Positions 1 to 6,768 of a stretch of 13,128 bases of DNA are shown here, one piece after another. Made by a program: the position numbers and the translations under genes. The notes beneath the pieces are model-generated. The model searched no databases and was not told where the DNA came from. It saw only the letters and a list, made by a program, of their open reading frames with translations. Numbering within the stretch: the stretch's first letter is position 1; each line of letters begins with the position of its first letter. This DNA comes from Comamonadaceae bacterium (lineage in GTDB: Bacteria > Pseudomonadota > Gammaproteobacteria > Burkholderiales > Burkholderiaceae_C): positions 1 through 13,128 of the forward strand of contig CANBQX010000042.1 of the NCBI GenBank assembly GCA_947371775.1, in the 5' to 3' direction.

Positions 1-465
1 GAGCTGCTGTATGTGCCGTTTTTCGGTTGGTCCATGGCGCGGCTGGACATGATCCACATCGACCGCAGCTTGCGCGCCAAGGCGTTTGCCAAGGTGGTGT
101 CGCAGGGCAAAGAGCTGCTGGCGCGCGGTGTCTGGGTCATCATGTTCCCGGAAGGCACGCGCATTCCACGCGGCCAGCGCGGTGAATACAAATCCAGCGG
201 CACCCGCCTGGCCATCCAAACGGGCGCACCGGTGTTTCCGATTGCAGTGAGCTCGGCCAAATGCTGGCCACGCAAGGCCTTTGTGAAATACCCCGGCATC
301 GTCGACGTGTCTATTGGCCCTGCCATGTCCCCCGAAGGCCGCAGGCATGAGGACATGATTCGCGAGGTGGAAGCGTGGATCGAGAACGAAATGCACCGCC
401 TGGACCCCGAGGCCTATGCCCTCGAGAGCGGCACGCCTGCGACCGAGGCGGCTCCCAGCCCCTGA
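1..465 (+). CDS. plsC: 1-acyl-sn-glycerol-3-phosphate acyltransferase, 5'-truncated by window edge
   Basis: The open frame runs in from base 1 without a start codon; 154 C-terminal residues are visible. PlsC-family enzymes move an acyl group onto lysophosphatidic acid to make phosphatidic acid at the inner face of the cytoplasmic membrane. The fragment shows the family block FPEGTR (fragment residues 49-54) followed by a K-x-G-x-R-LA-x-x-x-GAPVFPIAV segment, and an upstream FFGW...IDRS block typical of the substrate-binding region. The catalytic NHxxxxD motif should lie just upstream of the window and cannot be checked. The C-terminal tail is Ala/Pro/Glu-rich. The stop codon is followed 9 bases later by the next gene, so the two are probably co-transcribed. 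Family assignment is secure; the exact acyl donor and acceptor are not. Confidence 0.9.
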   Translation, partial: ELLYVPFFGWSMARLDMIHIDRSLRAKAFAKVVSQGKELLARGVWVIMFPEGTRIPRGQRGEYKSSGTRLAIQTGAPVFPIAVSSAKCWPRKAFVKYPGIVDVSIGPAMSPEGRRHEDMIREVEAWIENEMHRLDPEAYALESGTPATEAAPSP

Positions 466-474
466 GGGCGCACC

Positions 475-1320
475 ATGCATCCCTTGCTGCGTTACACCTT
501 GGACCTGTTCGGTCCGCCCGCAGGGGCGCCTGTCATCGCCGCGGCTGACCCGGAACCTCTATCGGAAGCTCCACCGCATTTCGCCCACCCCCAAGCCAGC
601 CGCACGCTGCAGCTCGACGGCGTGCGTGTGGCCTTTTCTTTGGAGCGCGGTAAGCGCCGCACCATTGGCATGGTGGTCGGCCCCGAGGGCCTGAGCGTGC
701 GTGCCCCGCGCTGGACACCGCTGCGCGAAATCGACGCCGCCTTGCAAGAAAAAGCCCGCTGGATCGTGCGCAAACTCCAAGAAACCACCGAGCGGCGCCA
801 GCAACAACTGGAGCGGCAAATCGTGTGGACCGAGGGCGCTTGCTTTCCGTATTTGGGCCAGACCGTGTGCGTGCATCTGGCAGGCAAGGGCGGCGTTACG
901 CACTTGGGCCAAGCGCAGGATGCGTCAGCACGGCCCCTGCACCTGGCACTGCCGCAAACCGCCACGCCAGTGCACATCCGCGCTGCGGTGCGCGCCTGGC
1001 TCATGCAAGAGGCAAGGGCCTTGTTTGTGCAGCGCCTGGACCACTTTGCGCTGCTCTTGCAAGTGCGCTGGACGCAATTGGCGCTGAGCAATGCCGCCAC
1101 CCGTTGGGGCAGTGCGCGCAGCGATGGCAGCATCCGCCTGAACTGGCGGCTGGTGCATTGCGAGCTGGCGGTGCTGGACTATGTGGTGGCACATGAGCTC
1201 AGCCACTTGCGTGTCATGAACCACAGCCCGCGCTTTTGGGACACGGTGCGCAGCGTGGTGCCCGACTACGCGGTGCTGCGCGCGCGGCTCAAAGACGACC
1301 AGAACCTGCCGCGCTGGTAG
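475..1320 (+). CDS. YgjP-like (SprT/M48-related) zinc metallopeptidase
   Basis: 281 residues. The C-terminal half carries the zinc-peptidase signature HELSH (residues 240-244) with a third ligand in NHSPRFW (His250), the arrangement of the YgjP/DUF45 family. A conserved RWGS...IRLNWRL block lies at about 210-226; family members often have Cys after WGS, whereas here it is Ala214. The first ~45 residues are a poorly conserved extension. No signal peptide or membrane helix is seen, so a cytoplasmic location is expected. The substrate is not known for this family from sequence alone. The start at 475 is supported by GAGGG at 464-468, overlapping the stop of the upstream acyltransferase gene, which suggests co-transcription. 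It ends 20 bases before the convergent MBL-fold gene; no clear terminator is visible between them. Confidence 0.9.
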   Translation: MHPLLRYTLDLFGPPAGAPVIAAADPEPLSEAPPHFAHPQASRTLQLDGVRVAFSLERGKRRTIGMVVGPEGLSVRAPRWTPLREIDAALQEKARWIVRKLQETTERRQQQLERQIVWTEGACFPYLGQTVCVHLAGKGGVTHLGQAQDASARPLHLALPQTATPVHIRAAVRAWLMQEARALFVQRLDHFALLLQVRWTQLALSNAATRWGSARSDGSIRLNWRLVHCELAVLDYVVAHELSHLRVMNHSPRFWDTVRSVVPDYAVLRARLKDDQNLPRW

Positions 1321-1340
1321 CGGCGATTCGTCCTGGCAGA

Positions 1341-2408
1341 TCAGGCCGCGTGGAAGCGGTACACGCCGTCCTCGCCCAGGCGGCGTTGGAGCTTTCCTTC
1401 AAACCACAGCAGGTGCAAATGCGCCACCGATTCGCCCATGGCAAAGGTCATCTGGTGCAAGTCCAGCTCGCGCTTGAACATGATGGGCACGATGTCGCGT
1501 GCACTGCAGGCTTTGCCTGCGCAGGCCTGCATCACCTCGTTGATGCGGTCACGGTGGTGGTCGTGCAGCTGGGTGATGCGGGTGTGCAAACCAGTAAAGG
1601 GCTTGCCATGCGCGGGCAGGGTGAGGGTGGCCTCCGGCAGTGGGCGGAACTTGTCGATGGAGTCCAAAAACAGCTTGAGTGCATTGGCCTCGGGCTCTTG
1701 TTCGTAAACGCTCACGTTGGTCGAGATGCGCGGCAGCATCATGTCGCCGCCAATCAGCACCTGCAATTCATCGCAGTAGAGCGCAATGTGCTCGGGCGCG
1801 TGGCCGTAGCCGCTGATGCAGCGCCAGGTCCGTCCGCCAATCTGTAGCACGGTGCCGTCCATCATGCGGTGGTAGCTCTCAGGCATGGACGGCACGAGCG
1901 ACGGAAAGTAGTTGGTGCGCGCGCGGATGCTGGCCACCGACTCGGGGTCGTTCAAACCATGCTGGGCAAAGTAGGCCGCAGAGCGCTCGCCGCCAAAGCC
2001 GTTGTCGCCCATGCAGGCCATGCGCGCCACCTGGTAGTCGGTGGCGCTGATCCACAAGTCCACCTTCCAGCGCTCGCACAGCCAGTGCGCCAGGCCAATG
2101 TGGTCGGGGTGCATGTGGGTGGCAATCACCCGAAGAATGGGCATGCCTTCGAGCTCGTTGACGAAAATCGATTCCCATTGGGCTTTGGACTCGGGACGGC
2201 TGATGCAGCAGTCCACCACGCTCCAGCCCTCAACCCGCCCGTGGTCGGTCTCCAGCGCATCGCGCAGCAGCCAGAGGTTGATGTGGTTCAGCGCAAAAGG
2301 CAATGCCATGCGGATCCACTTGATGCCCGGTGCGACCTCGATGCAGCGGCCCTCGTCGGGCAAGGTGTCGCCCAGGGGGTAGTGAAGTTGATTTTCGAGT
2401 TCGTTCAT
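1341..2408 (-). CDS. MBL-fold metallo-hydrolase
   Basis: 355 residues from the preferred start at 2408; an in-frame ATG at 2429 would add seven. Metallo-beta-lactamase-fold metal ligands are visible in order: HMHPDH (residues 98-103), a GYGHAPEH segment (200-207), GGDM (220-223) and PAHGKPF (265-271), followed by a helical C-terminal extension. This matches glyoxalase II/LACTB2-like hydrolases that cleave thioesters, esters or phosphodiesters; the substrate cannot be read from sequence. No signal peptide is present. The start at 2408 is preferred because the 2429 ATG overlaps a likely -10 box and abuts the 26-bp palindrome; neither start has a strong ribosome site. Divergent orientation from the LiuR-type regulator across a shared operator suggests regulation with leucine catabolism, and possibly a role on a CoA-thioester side product (inference). 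Confidence 0.88.
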   Translation of the reverse strand: MNELENQLHYPLGDTLPDEGRCIEVAPGIKWIRMALPFALNHINLWLLRDALETDHGRVEGWSVVDCCISRPESKAQWESIFVNELEGMPILRVIATHMHPDHIGLAHWLCERWKVDLWISATDYQVARMACMGDNGFGGERSAAYFAQHGLNDPESVASIRARTNYFPSLVPSMPESYHRMMDGTVLQIGGRTWRCISGYGHAPEHIALYCDELQVLIGGDMMLPRISTNVSVYEQEPEANALKLFLDSIDKFRPLPEATLTLPAHGKPFTGLHTRITQLHDHHRDRINEVMQACAGKACSARDIVPIMFKRELDLHQMTFAMGESVAHLHLLWFEGKLQRRLGEDGVYRFHAA

Positions 2409-2424
2409 GGGGGTATTTTTATGC

Positions 2425-2453
2425 CTCATAATTGACGTTTACGTAAACGTCAA
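2425..2453 (-). promoter_or_regulatory. Candidate sigma70 promoter for the MBL-fold gene
   Basis: Read on the minus strand, TTGACG (2453-2448, 5 of 6 to consensus) is separated by exactly 17 bases from TATGAG (2430-2425, 4 of 6). The spacer lies almost entirely inside the perfect palindrome, so a protein bound there would cover the promoter. Transcription would be expected to begin near 2417-2419, giving a leader of only about 10 bases to the ATG at 2408. Prediction by eye. Confidence 0.45.
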
Positions 2454-2455
2454 TT
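2430..2455. promoter_or_regulatory. Perfect 26-bp palindrome, probable LiuR operator
   Basis: Each 13-base half-site (AATTGACGTTTAC) is the exact reverse complement of the other, with the axis between 2442 and 2443 and no central spacer. It is the only such dyad seen in the window. It lies between the divergent MBL-fold gene and the MerR-family gene at 2544. MerR-family dimers bind palindromes of this size, and LiuR-type regulators are known to control leucine/isovalerate genes in proteobacteria. On the minus strand it overlaps the -35 and spacer of a good promoter. On the plus strand a weaker TTTACG (2438-2443) / TGTAGT (2464-2469) pair with a 20-base spacer could serve the regulator. Binding by the adjacent regulator is inferred. 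Confidence 0.75.
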
Positions 2456-2543
2456 GCGACGATTGTAGTCAGCAGACCCCCCGGCGCGTGTCGCCTCGGT
2501 TTGCCGGTTGACGCAGTAACCACCGGACTGTACGGGACATGGC

Positions 2544-2975
2544 ATGAGCACCACCTTCAGCATCAGCGATCTAGCGCGCGAGTTCGACCTGACCACGCGG
2601 GCCATCCGTTTTTACGAAGACCTGGGGCTCTTGCAGCCCGAGCGCACCGGCCCCCTGGGGCGCAACCGGGTCTACAGCGTGCGTGACCGCACCCGCCTCA
2701 AGCTCACCCTGCGTGCCAAGCGCCTGGGCCTGAGCCTGACCGAGGCCAAAGACATCATCGAAACCTACGACAGCCCGCGCGACACCGGCATGCAGCTGAC
2801 CAAGTTTTTGGCCGTGCTGGAGGCCCACCGCGCCCGCATTGAGGCACAAATGGCCGATCTGCAAGCCAACCTCGAAGAGATCAAAGCCCACCAGCGCGAG
2901 GCCCGTGCCCTGCTGGCCAAAACCCAGCCCCCCGCTGCTGCGGGCCGCAGCAAAAAGACGCCTGTGGCCGTTTGA
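2544..2975 (+). CDS. liuR: MerR-family transcriptional regulator, LiuR type
   Basis: 143 residues. An N-terminal MerR winged helix-turn-helix starts at about residue 5 (SISDLAREFDLTTRAIRFYE), continues through the GLL-x-PERTG turn and wing RNRVYS (41-45), and is followed by a second helical pair (RLKLTLRAKRLGLSL, 51-65). A dimerisation helix/coiled coil spans about 84-127, and the tail is Ala/Pro/Lys-rich. There is no Cys anywhere, which argues against the metal- or redox-sensing MerR branches and fits regulators answering to CoA or acyl intermediates. Position directly before the isovaleryl-CoA dehydrogenase gene supports LiuR, the known leucine/isovalerate regulator in proteobacteria. GGGA at 2534-2537 lies 6 bases before the ATG. 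It probably binds the 26-bp palindrome about 100 bases upstream and regulates itself and the divergent hydrolase. Confidence 0.88.
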   Translation: MSTTFSISDLAREFDLTTRAIRFYEDLGLLQPERTGPLGRNRVYSVRDRTRLKLTLRAKRLGLSLTEAKDIIETYDSPRDTGMQLTKFLAVLEAHRARIEAQMADLQANLEEIKAHQREARALLAKTQPPAAAGRSKKTPVAV

Positions 2976-3017
2976 GCCGCACGCACCGAAAACCACATCC
3001 CCATCCAAGGAAACCCC

Positions 3018-4199
3018 ATGAACAACTTACCCGGCCTGGACTTTCAATTGGGCGAAGACGTCGATGCCCTGCGCGACGCCGTACGTGAATTCGCGCAAAG
3101 CGAGATTGCACCGCGTGCGGCCGAGATCGACAAAAACGACCAATTCCCCATGGACCTGTGGGCCAAGATGGGCGACTTGGGCGTGCTGGGCATCACGGTG
3201 GGTGAGGAATACGGTGGCGCCAACATGGGCTACCTGGCGCACATGGTGGCCATGGAAGAAATTTCGCGCGCCAGCGCAAGCGTGGGCCTGAGCTACGGCG
3301 CGCACAGCAATCTGTGCGTGAACCAGATCAAACGCAACGGCAGCGAAGCCCAACGCGCCAAGTACCTGCCCAAGCTCATCAGCGGCGAGCACGTGGGTGC
3401 GTTGGCCATGAGCGAGCCGGGCTCCGGCAGCGACGTGCTCAGCATGAAACTGCGCGCCGAAGACAAAGGCGGCTACTACCTGCTCAATGGCAGCAAGATG
3501 TGGATCACCAACGGCCCCGACGCCGACACCCTGGTGGTCTACGCCAAGTCCGAGCCTGAGCTCGGTGCGCGCGGCGTGACCGCGTTTTTGATTGAAAAAG
3601 GCATGCCGGGCTTCTCGGTGGCGCAAAAGCTCGACAAGCTGGGCATGCGTGGCAGCCACACCGGCGAGCTGGTGTTTCACAACGTCGAAGTGCCCGCGGC
3701 CAATGTGCTGGGTGGCCTGAACCAGGGCGCCAAGGTGCTGATGAGCGGCTTGGACTACGAACGCGCCGTGCTGAGCGGTGGGCCCCTGGGCATCATGCAA
3801 GCGGTGATGGACAACGTGGTGCCCTACATCCACGACCGCAAGCAGTTTGGCCAAAGCATTGGCGAGTTCCAGCTCATCCAAGGCAAGGTGGCAGACATGT
3901 ACACCGTGCTGCAAGCTGGGCGTTCTTTCGCCTACACCGTAGCCAAAAATCTGGACGCCTTGGGTTCAGAGCATGTACGCCGTGTGCGCAAAGACTGCGC
4001 CAGCGTGATCTTGTGGACTGCCGAAAAAGCCACCTGGATGGCAGGCGAGGGCGTGCAGATTTTTGGCGGCAATGGCTACATCAACGACTACCCCCTGGGC
4101 CGTTTGTGGCGCGACGCCAAGCTGTACGAAATAGGCGCCGGCACCAGCGAAATTCGCCGCATGCTGATCGGCCGCGAGCTGTTTGCCGAGACCATGTAA
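3018..4199 (+). CDS. liuA: Isovaleryl-CoA dehydrogenase
   Basis: 393 residues, full length. A FAD-dependent acyl-CoA dehydrogenase converting isovaleryl-CoA to 3-methylcrotonyl-CoA in leucine degradation, passing electrons to ETF. Visible blocks: an N-terminal helical domain, MSEPGSGSD (131-139) and WITNG (162-166) of the FAD-binding beta domain, and the C-terminal helical domain with DRKQFGQ and GGNGYINDYP. The specific mark is Glu248 in GLDYERAVLSGGPLG: isovaleryl-CoA dehydrogenases carry the catalytic base here rather than at the usual site near the C-terminus. At that usual site this protein has Ala374 (EIGAGTSE), again as in isovaleryl-CoA dehydrogenases. AAGGA at 3007-3011, 6 bases before ATG, sets the start. 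The gene lies 42 bases after liuR and 12 bases before the carbonic anhydrase gene, consistent with one operon. Confidence 0.96.
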   Translation: MNNLPGLDFQLGEDVDALRDAVREFAQSEIAPRAAEIDKNDQFPMDLWAKMGDLGVLGITVGEEYGGANMGYLAHMVAMEEISRASASVGLSYGAHSNLCVNQIKRNGSEAQRAKYLPKLISGEHVGALAMSEPGSGSDVLSMKLRAEDKGGYYLLNGSKMWITNGPDADTLVVYAKSEPELGARGVTAFLIEKGMPGFSVAQKLDKLGMRGSHTGELVFHNVEVPAANVLGGLNQGAKVLMSGLDYERAVLSGGPLGIMQAVMDNVVPYIHDRKQFGQSIGEFQLIQGKVADMYTVLQAGRSFAYTVAKNLDALGSEHVRRVRKDCASVILWTAEKATWMAGEGVQIFGGNGYINDYPLGRLWRDAKLYEIGAGTSEIRRMLIGRELFAETM

Positions 4200-4211
4200 G
4201 AAAGAAGCACC

Positions 4212-4886
4212 ATGAGCACCGAACTGACCGAGCTGTTTGACAAAAACCGCGACTGGGCCCGCAAGACCGAAGAGCGCGAGGCGGGTTTTTTCACCCGCTT
4301 GCTGCAGCAGCAAAAGCCCGAGTATTTGTGGATTGGCTGCGCCGACAGCCGCGTGCCCGCCAACGAACTGGTGGGCTTGCTGCCCGGTGAGCTGTTTGTC
4401 CACCGCAATGTGGCCAACCTCCTGGTGCACTCCGACCTCAATGCCTTGTCGGTCATCCAGTACGCGGTGGACGCGCTGGGCGTGAAGCACATCATCGTGG
4501 TCGGCCACAGCAACTGCGGTGGCATCCGCGCGGCCATGACCAACCAGCGCGCCGGTTTGGTGGACAACTGGCTGCGCCATGTGCAAGACGTGCGCGACGC
4601 ACACGAGGTGTTTTTGGAAAGCCTTCCCGAAGACAGCCGGGTGGACGCGCTGGTGGAACTCAATGTGCTGGAGCAAGCGCGCAATGTCTGCCGCACCACC
4701 GTGGTGGCAGACGCATGGCACCGCGGACAGTCGGTCGTGGTGCATGGCTGGGTCTATGGCCTGCACAACGGCTTGCTGGAAGACATGTGCATTACCGCCG
4801 CCAGCGTGGACGAAGTCACACCGGCCTATGGCCGCGCCCTGTACGCCCTGCGCCAGCGCTGGGCACAGCGCACCCGCAAACCCTGA
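4212..4886 (+). CDS. can: Beta-class carbonic anhydrase
   Basis: 224 residues; interconverts CO2 and bicarbonate in the cytoplasm. Zinc ligands and the catalytic dyad are all present: Cys43 and Asp45-Arg47 in CADSR, then His99 and Cys102 in GHSNCGG. Spacing matches the E. coli Can and H. influenzae enzymes with a one-residue offset. Trp40, Arg65 and Tyr182 occupy the positions that form the non-catalytic bicarbonate pocket of the H. influenzae enzyme, so this is likely an allosterically bicarbonate-inhibited type II member. It sits 12 bases after liuA and 18 before aceK, inside the leucine-catabolic cluster. The likely role is to supply bicarbonate to biotin carboxylases such as methylcrotonyl-CoA carboxylase (inference). 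The ribosome site is weak (AGAAG at 4203-4207). Confidence 0.95.
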   Translation: MSTELTELFDKNRDWARKTEEREAGFFTRLLQQQKPEYLWIGCADSRVPANELVGLLPGELFVHRNVANLLVHSDLNALSVIQYAVDALGVKHIIVVGHSNCGGIRAAMTNQRAGLVDNWLRHVQDVRDAHEVFLESLPEDSRVDALVELNVLEQARNVCRTTVVADAWHRGQSVVVHGWVYGLHNGLLEDMCITAASVDEVTPAYGRALYALRQRWAQRTRKP

Positions 4887-4904
4887 ACCAAAAGGCGCAC
4901 CGCC

Positions 4905-6722
4905 ATGTTCCCCACCCGCCTGGACTCTACCGTTGCCTACGACATCGCCAAGGCGATGATGGACGGCTTCAACCGCCACTACCGCCTGTTCCGCACCGAA
5001 TCGGCACGCGCCAAGCACCGCTTTGAAACCGCCGACTGGCACGGCCAGCAGCGTGCGCAGCGCGAGCGGATTGAGTTTTATGACCTGCGGGTGCTGGAGT
5101 GTTCTAACCGTCTGGAACGCGAGTTTGGCGCGGGTGAGCAGCCCATGGATGTGTGGCAGCAAGTCAAGCTGCACTACATCGGCCTCTTGGTGGACCACCA
5201 CCAGCCCGAGTTGGCAGAGACCTTCTTCAACTCGGTCACCACCAAGATACTGCACCGCGCGTATTTTCAGAACGACTTTATTTTTGTGCGCCCGGCGGTG
5301 AGCACCGAGTACATCGAAGACTCCGACGCCCAGGCCCGCCCCACCTACCGCTCCTACTACCCCGCGCTGGACACCATGACCGAGGTGCTGGCGCGCATGC
5401 TGCAAGACTTTGATCTGCGCCTGCCGTTTGACAACATCACGCGCGATGCAGGCTGGGTGGCGCAGGCCATGCTGGCGCGCCTGGGCGACGTCAAGCTGCG
5501 CGCCAATTTTCAGATTCAGGTGCTATCGGGCTTGTTCTTTCGCAACAAGGGCTGCTATGTGGTCGGCAAGCTGATCAACGGCTTTACCGAGTTCCCGTTT
5601 GCGCTGCCCGTGCTGCACAACAAAGATGGCAACCTGGTGGTCGATGCCGCGCTGTTTGGCGAAGACGATTTGCTCATGCTGTTTAGCTTTGCGCGGGCCT
5701 ACTTCATGGTGGACATGGAGGTGCCGTCGGCCTATGTGCAGTTTTTGCGCAGCATGATGCCGCGCAAACCGCGCAACGAAATCTACAACGCACTCGGTTT
5801 GGCCAAGCAAGGCAAGACGCTGTTCTATCGCGACTTTTTGCACCACCTGCGCCACTCCACCGACAAGTTCCGCATCGCCCCCGGTATCAAGGGCATGGTC
5901 ATGCTGGTGTTTGACCTGCCCAGTTTTCCCTATGTGTTCAAGGTCATCAAAGACTACTACCCGCCGCCCAAAGACACCTCGCGCGAGCAGATCAAAGGCA
6001 AGTACCTGCTGGTCAAGCAGCACGACCGCGTGGGCCGCATGGCCGACACGCTGGAGTACAGCGAAGTGGGTTTTCCGCGCGACCGCTTTAGCGACGAGCT
6101 GATTGCCGAAATCGAAAAGTTTGCCCCCAGCCAGCTCGAGATCAACGACCGCGACGGCGATGGCACGCTGGAAGTCATCTTGAAGCACGTCTACATCGAG
6201 CGGCGCATGATCCCGCTCAACATCTATTTGCAAGAGGCCTTTGACGCGGGCGGCGCCAATGCTGCAGACACCTCGGTCAACGCCGAGCGCGCGCGCGAGC
6301 AGATCGAGCGCGGCGTGGTGGAGTACGGCAACGCGATCAAAGACCTGGTGGCGGCCAACATCTTTCCTGGCGACATGCTCTGGAAAAACTTTGGCATCAC
6401 CCGCCATGGCAAGGTGGTGTTTTACGACTACGACGAGATCGAATACATCACCGACTGCAACTTCCGCCGCGTGCCCGCACCGCGCAACGAAGAAGACGAA
6501 ATGTCGGGCGAGACCTGGTATTCGGTCGGCCCCAAAGACGTGTTCCCCGAAACCTTTGGCCCTTTCCTGCTGGGCAACCCGGCGGTGCGGGGTGTGTTTA
6601 TGAAGCACCACGCCGACCTGCTGGACGCCGCTTTTTGGCAAAGCCACAAAGACCGCATTGCGGCAGGCCATGTGCACGACGTTTTTCCTTACGACCGCGA
6701 GAAGCGGTTCCCTCGCGCCTAG
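4905..6722 (+). CDS. aceK: Isocitrate dehydrogenase kinase/phosphatase
   Basis: 605 residues, slightly longer than the E. coli enzyme (about 578). AceK phosphorylates and dephosphorylates isocitrate dehydrogenase, shifting carbon between the TCA cycle and the glyoxylate bypass. The N-terminal ~320 residues form the regulatory region. The kinase-like domain begins with the ATP loop APGIKGMVMLVF (325-336) and Lys346 in YVFKVIK, followed by KQHDRVGRMADT (371-382), IERRMIPLN (431-439), the catalytic/metal segment NIFPGDMLWKNFG (485-497; Asp490, Asn495) and FYDYDE (506-511). All core residues recognised are intact. AAGG at 4892-4895 precedes the start by 9 bases. In E. coli aceK follows aceBA; here no isocitrate lyase or malate synthase gene is adjacent, and it lies among leucine-degradation genes that generate acetyl-CoA. 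Confidence 0.97.
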   Translation: MFPTRLDSTVAYDIAKAMMDGFNRHYRLFRTESARAKHRFETADWHGQQRAQRERIEFYDLRVLECSNRLEREFGAGEQPMDVWQQVKLHYIGLLVDHHQPELAETFFNSVTTKILHRAYFQNDFIFVRPAVSTEYIEDSDAQARPTYRSYYPALDTMTEVLARMLQDFDLRLPFDNITRDAGWVAQAMLARLGDVKLRANFQIQVLSGLFFRNKGCYVVGKLINGFTEFPFALPVLHNKDGNLVVDAALFGEDDLLMLFSFARAYFMVDMEVPSAYVQFLRSMMPRKPRNEIYNALGLAKQGKTLFYRDFLHHLRHSTDKFRIAPGIKGMVMLVFDLPSFPYVFKVIKDYYPPPKDTSREQIKGKYLLVKQHDRVGRMADTLEYSEVGFPRDRFSDELIAEIEKFAPSQLEINDRDGDGTLEVILKHVYIERRMIPLNIYLQEAFDAGGANAADTSVNAERAREQIERGVVEYGNAIKDLVAANIFPGDMLWKNFGITRHGKVVFYDYDEIEYITDCNFRRVPAPRNEEDEMSGETWYSVGPKDVFPETFGPFLLGNPAVRGVFMKHHADLLDAAFWQSHKDRIAAGHVHDVFPYDREKRFPRA

Positions 6723-6758
6723 GCGCACCACTTCGCACCAATTTCACATCATTGTTTT

Positions 6759-6764
6759 AGGAGG
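6759..6764 (+). promoter_or_regulatory. Strong ribosome binding site fixing the thiolase start
   Basis: AGGAGG, the strongest Shine-Dalgarno sequence in the cluster, lies 4 bases before the ATG at 6769. It decides that start over in-frame upstream codons (from 6658) that overlap aceK. It also suggests higher translation of the thiolase than of its neighbours. Confidence 0.85.
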
Positions 6765-6768
6765 CTTT

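Noticed and set aside
1321..1340. Bidirectional terminator between the convergent peptidase and MBL genes
   Set aside because: The only dyad (CCTG/CAGG) has four base pairs and no T-run.
3966..5405. Long open frame on the minus strand (479 codons) opposite liuA, can and aceK
   Set aside because: It is antisense to three well-identified genes; its His/Ala/Gly-rich product is the typical mirror of high-GC coding DNA and has no ribosome site or recognisable domain.
5523..6731. 402-codon minus-strand frame opposite aceK
   Set aside because: AceK motifs are intact on the plus strand along this whole stretch; the reverse product looks like a codon-bias shadow.
6658..6768. Upstream in-frame extension of the thiolase
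   Set aside because: It overlaps the end of aceK, adds residues absent from thiolases, and the AGGAGG site points to ATG 6769.
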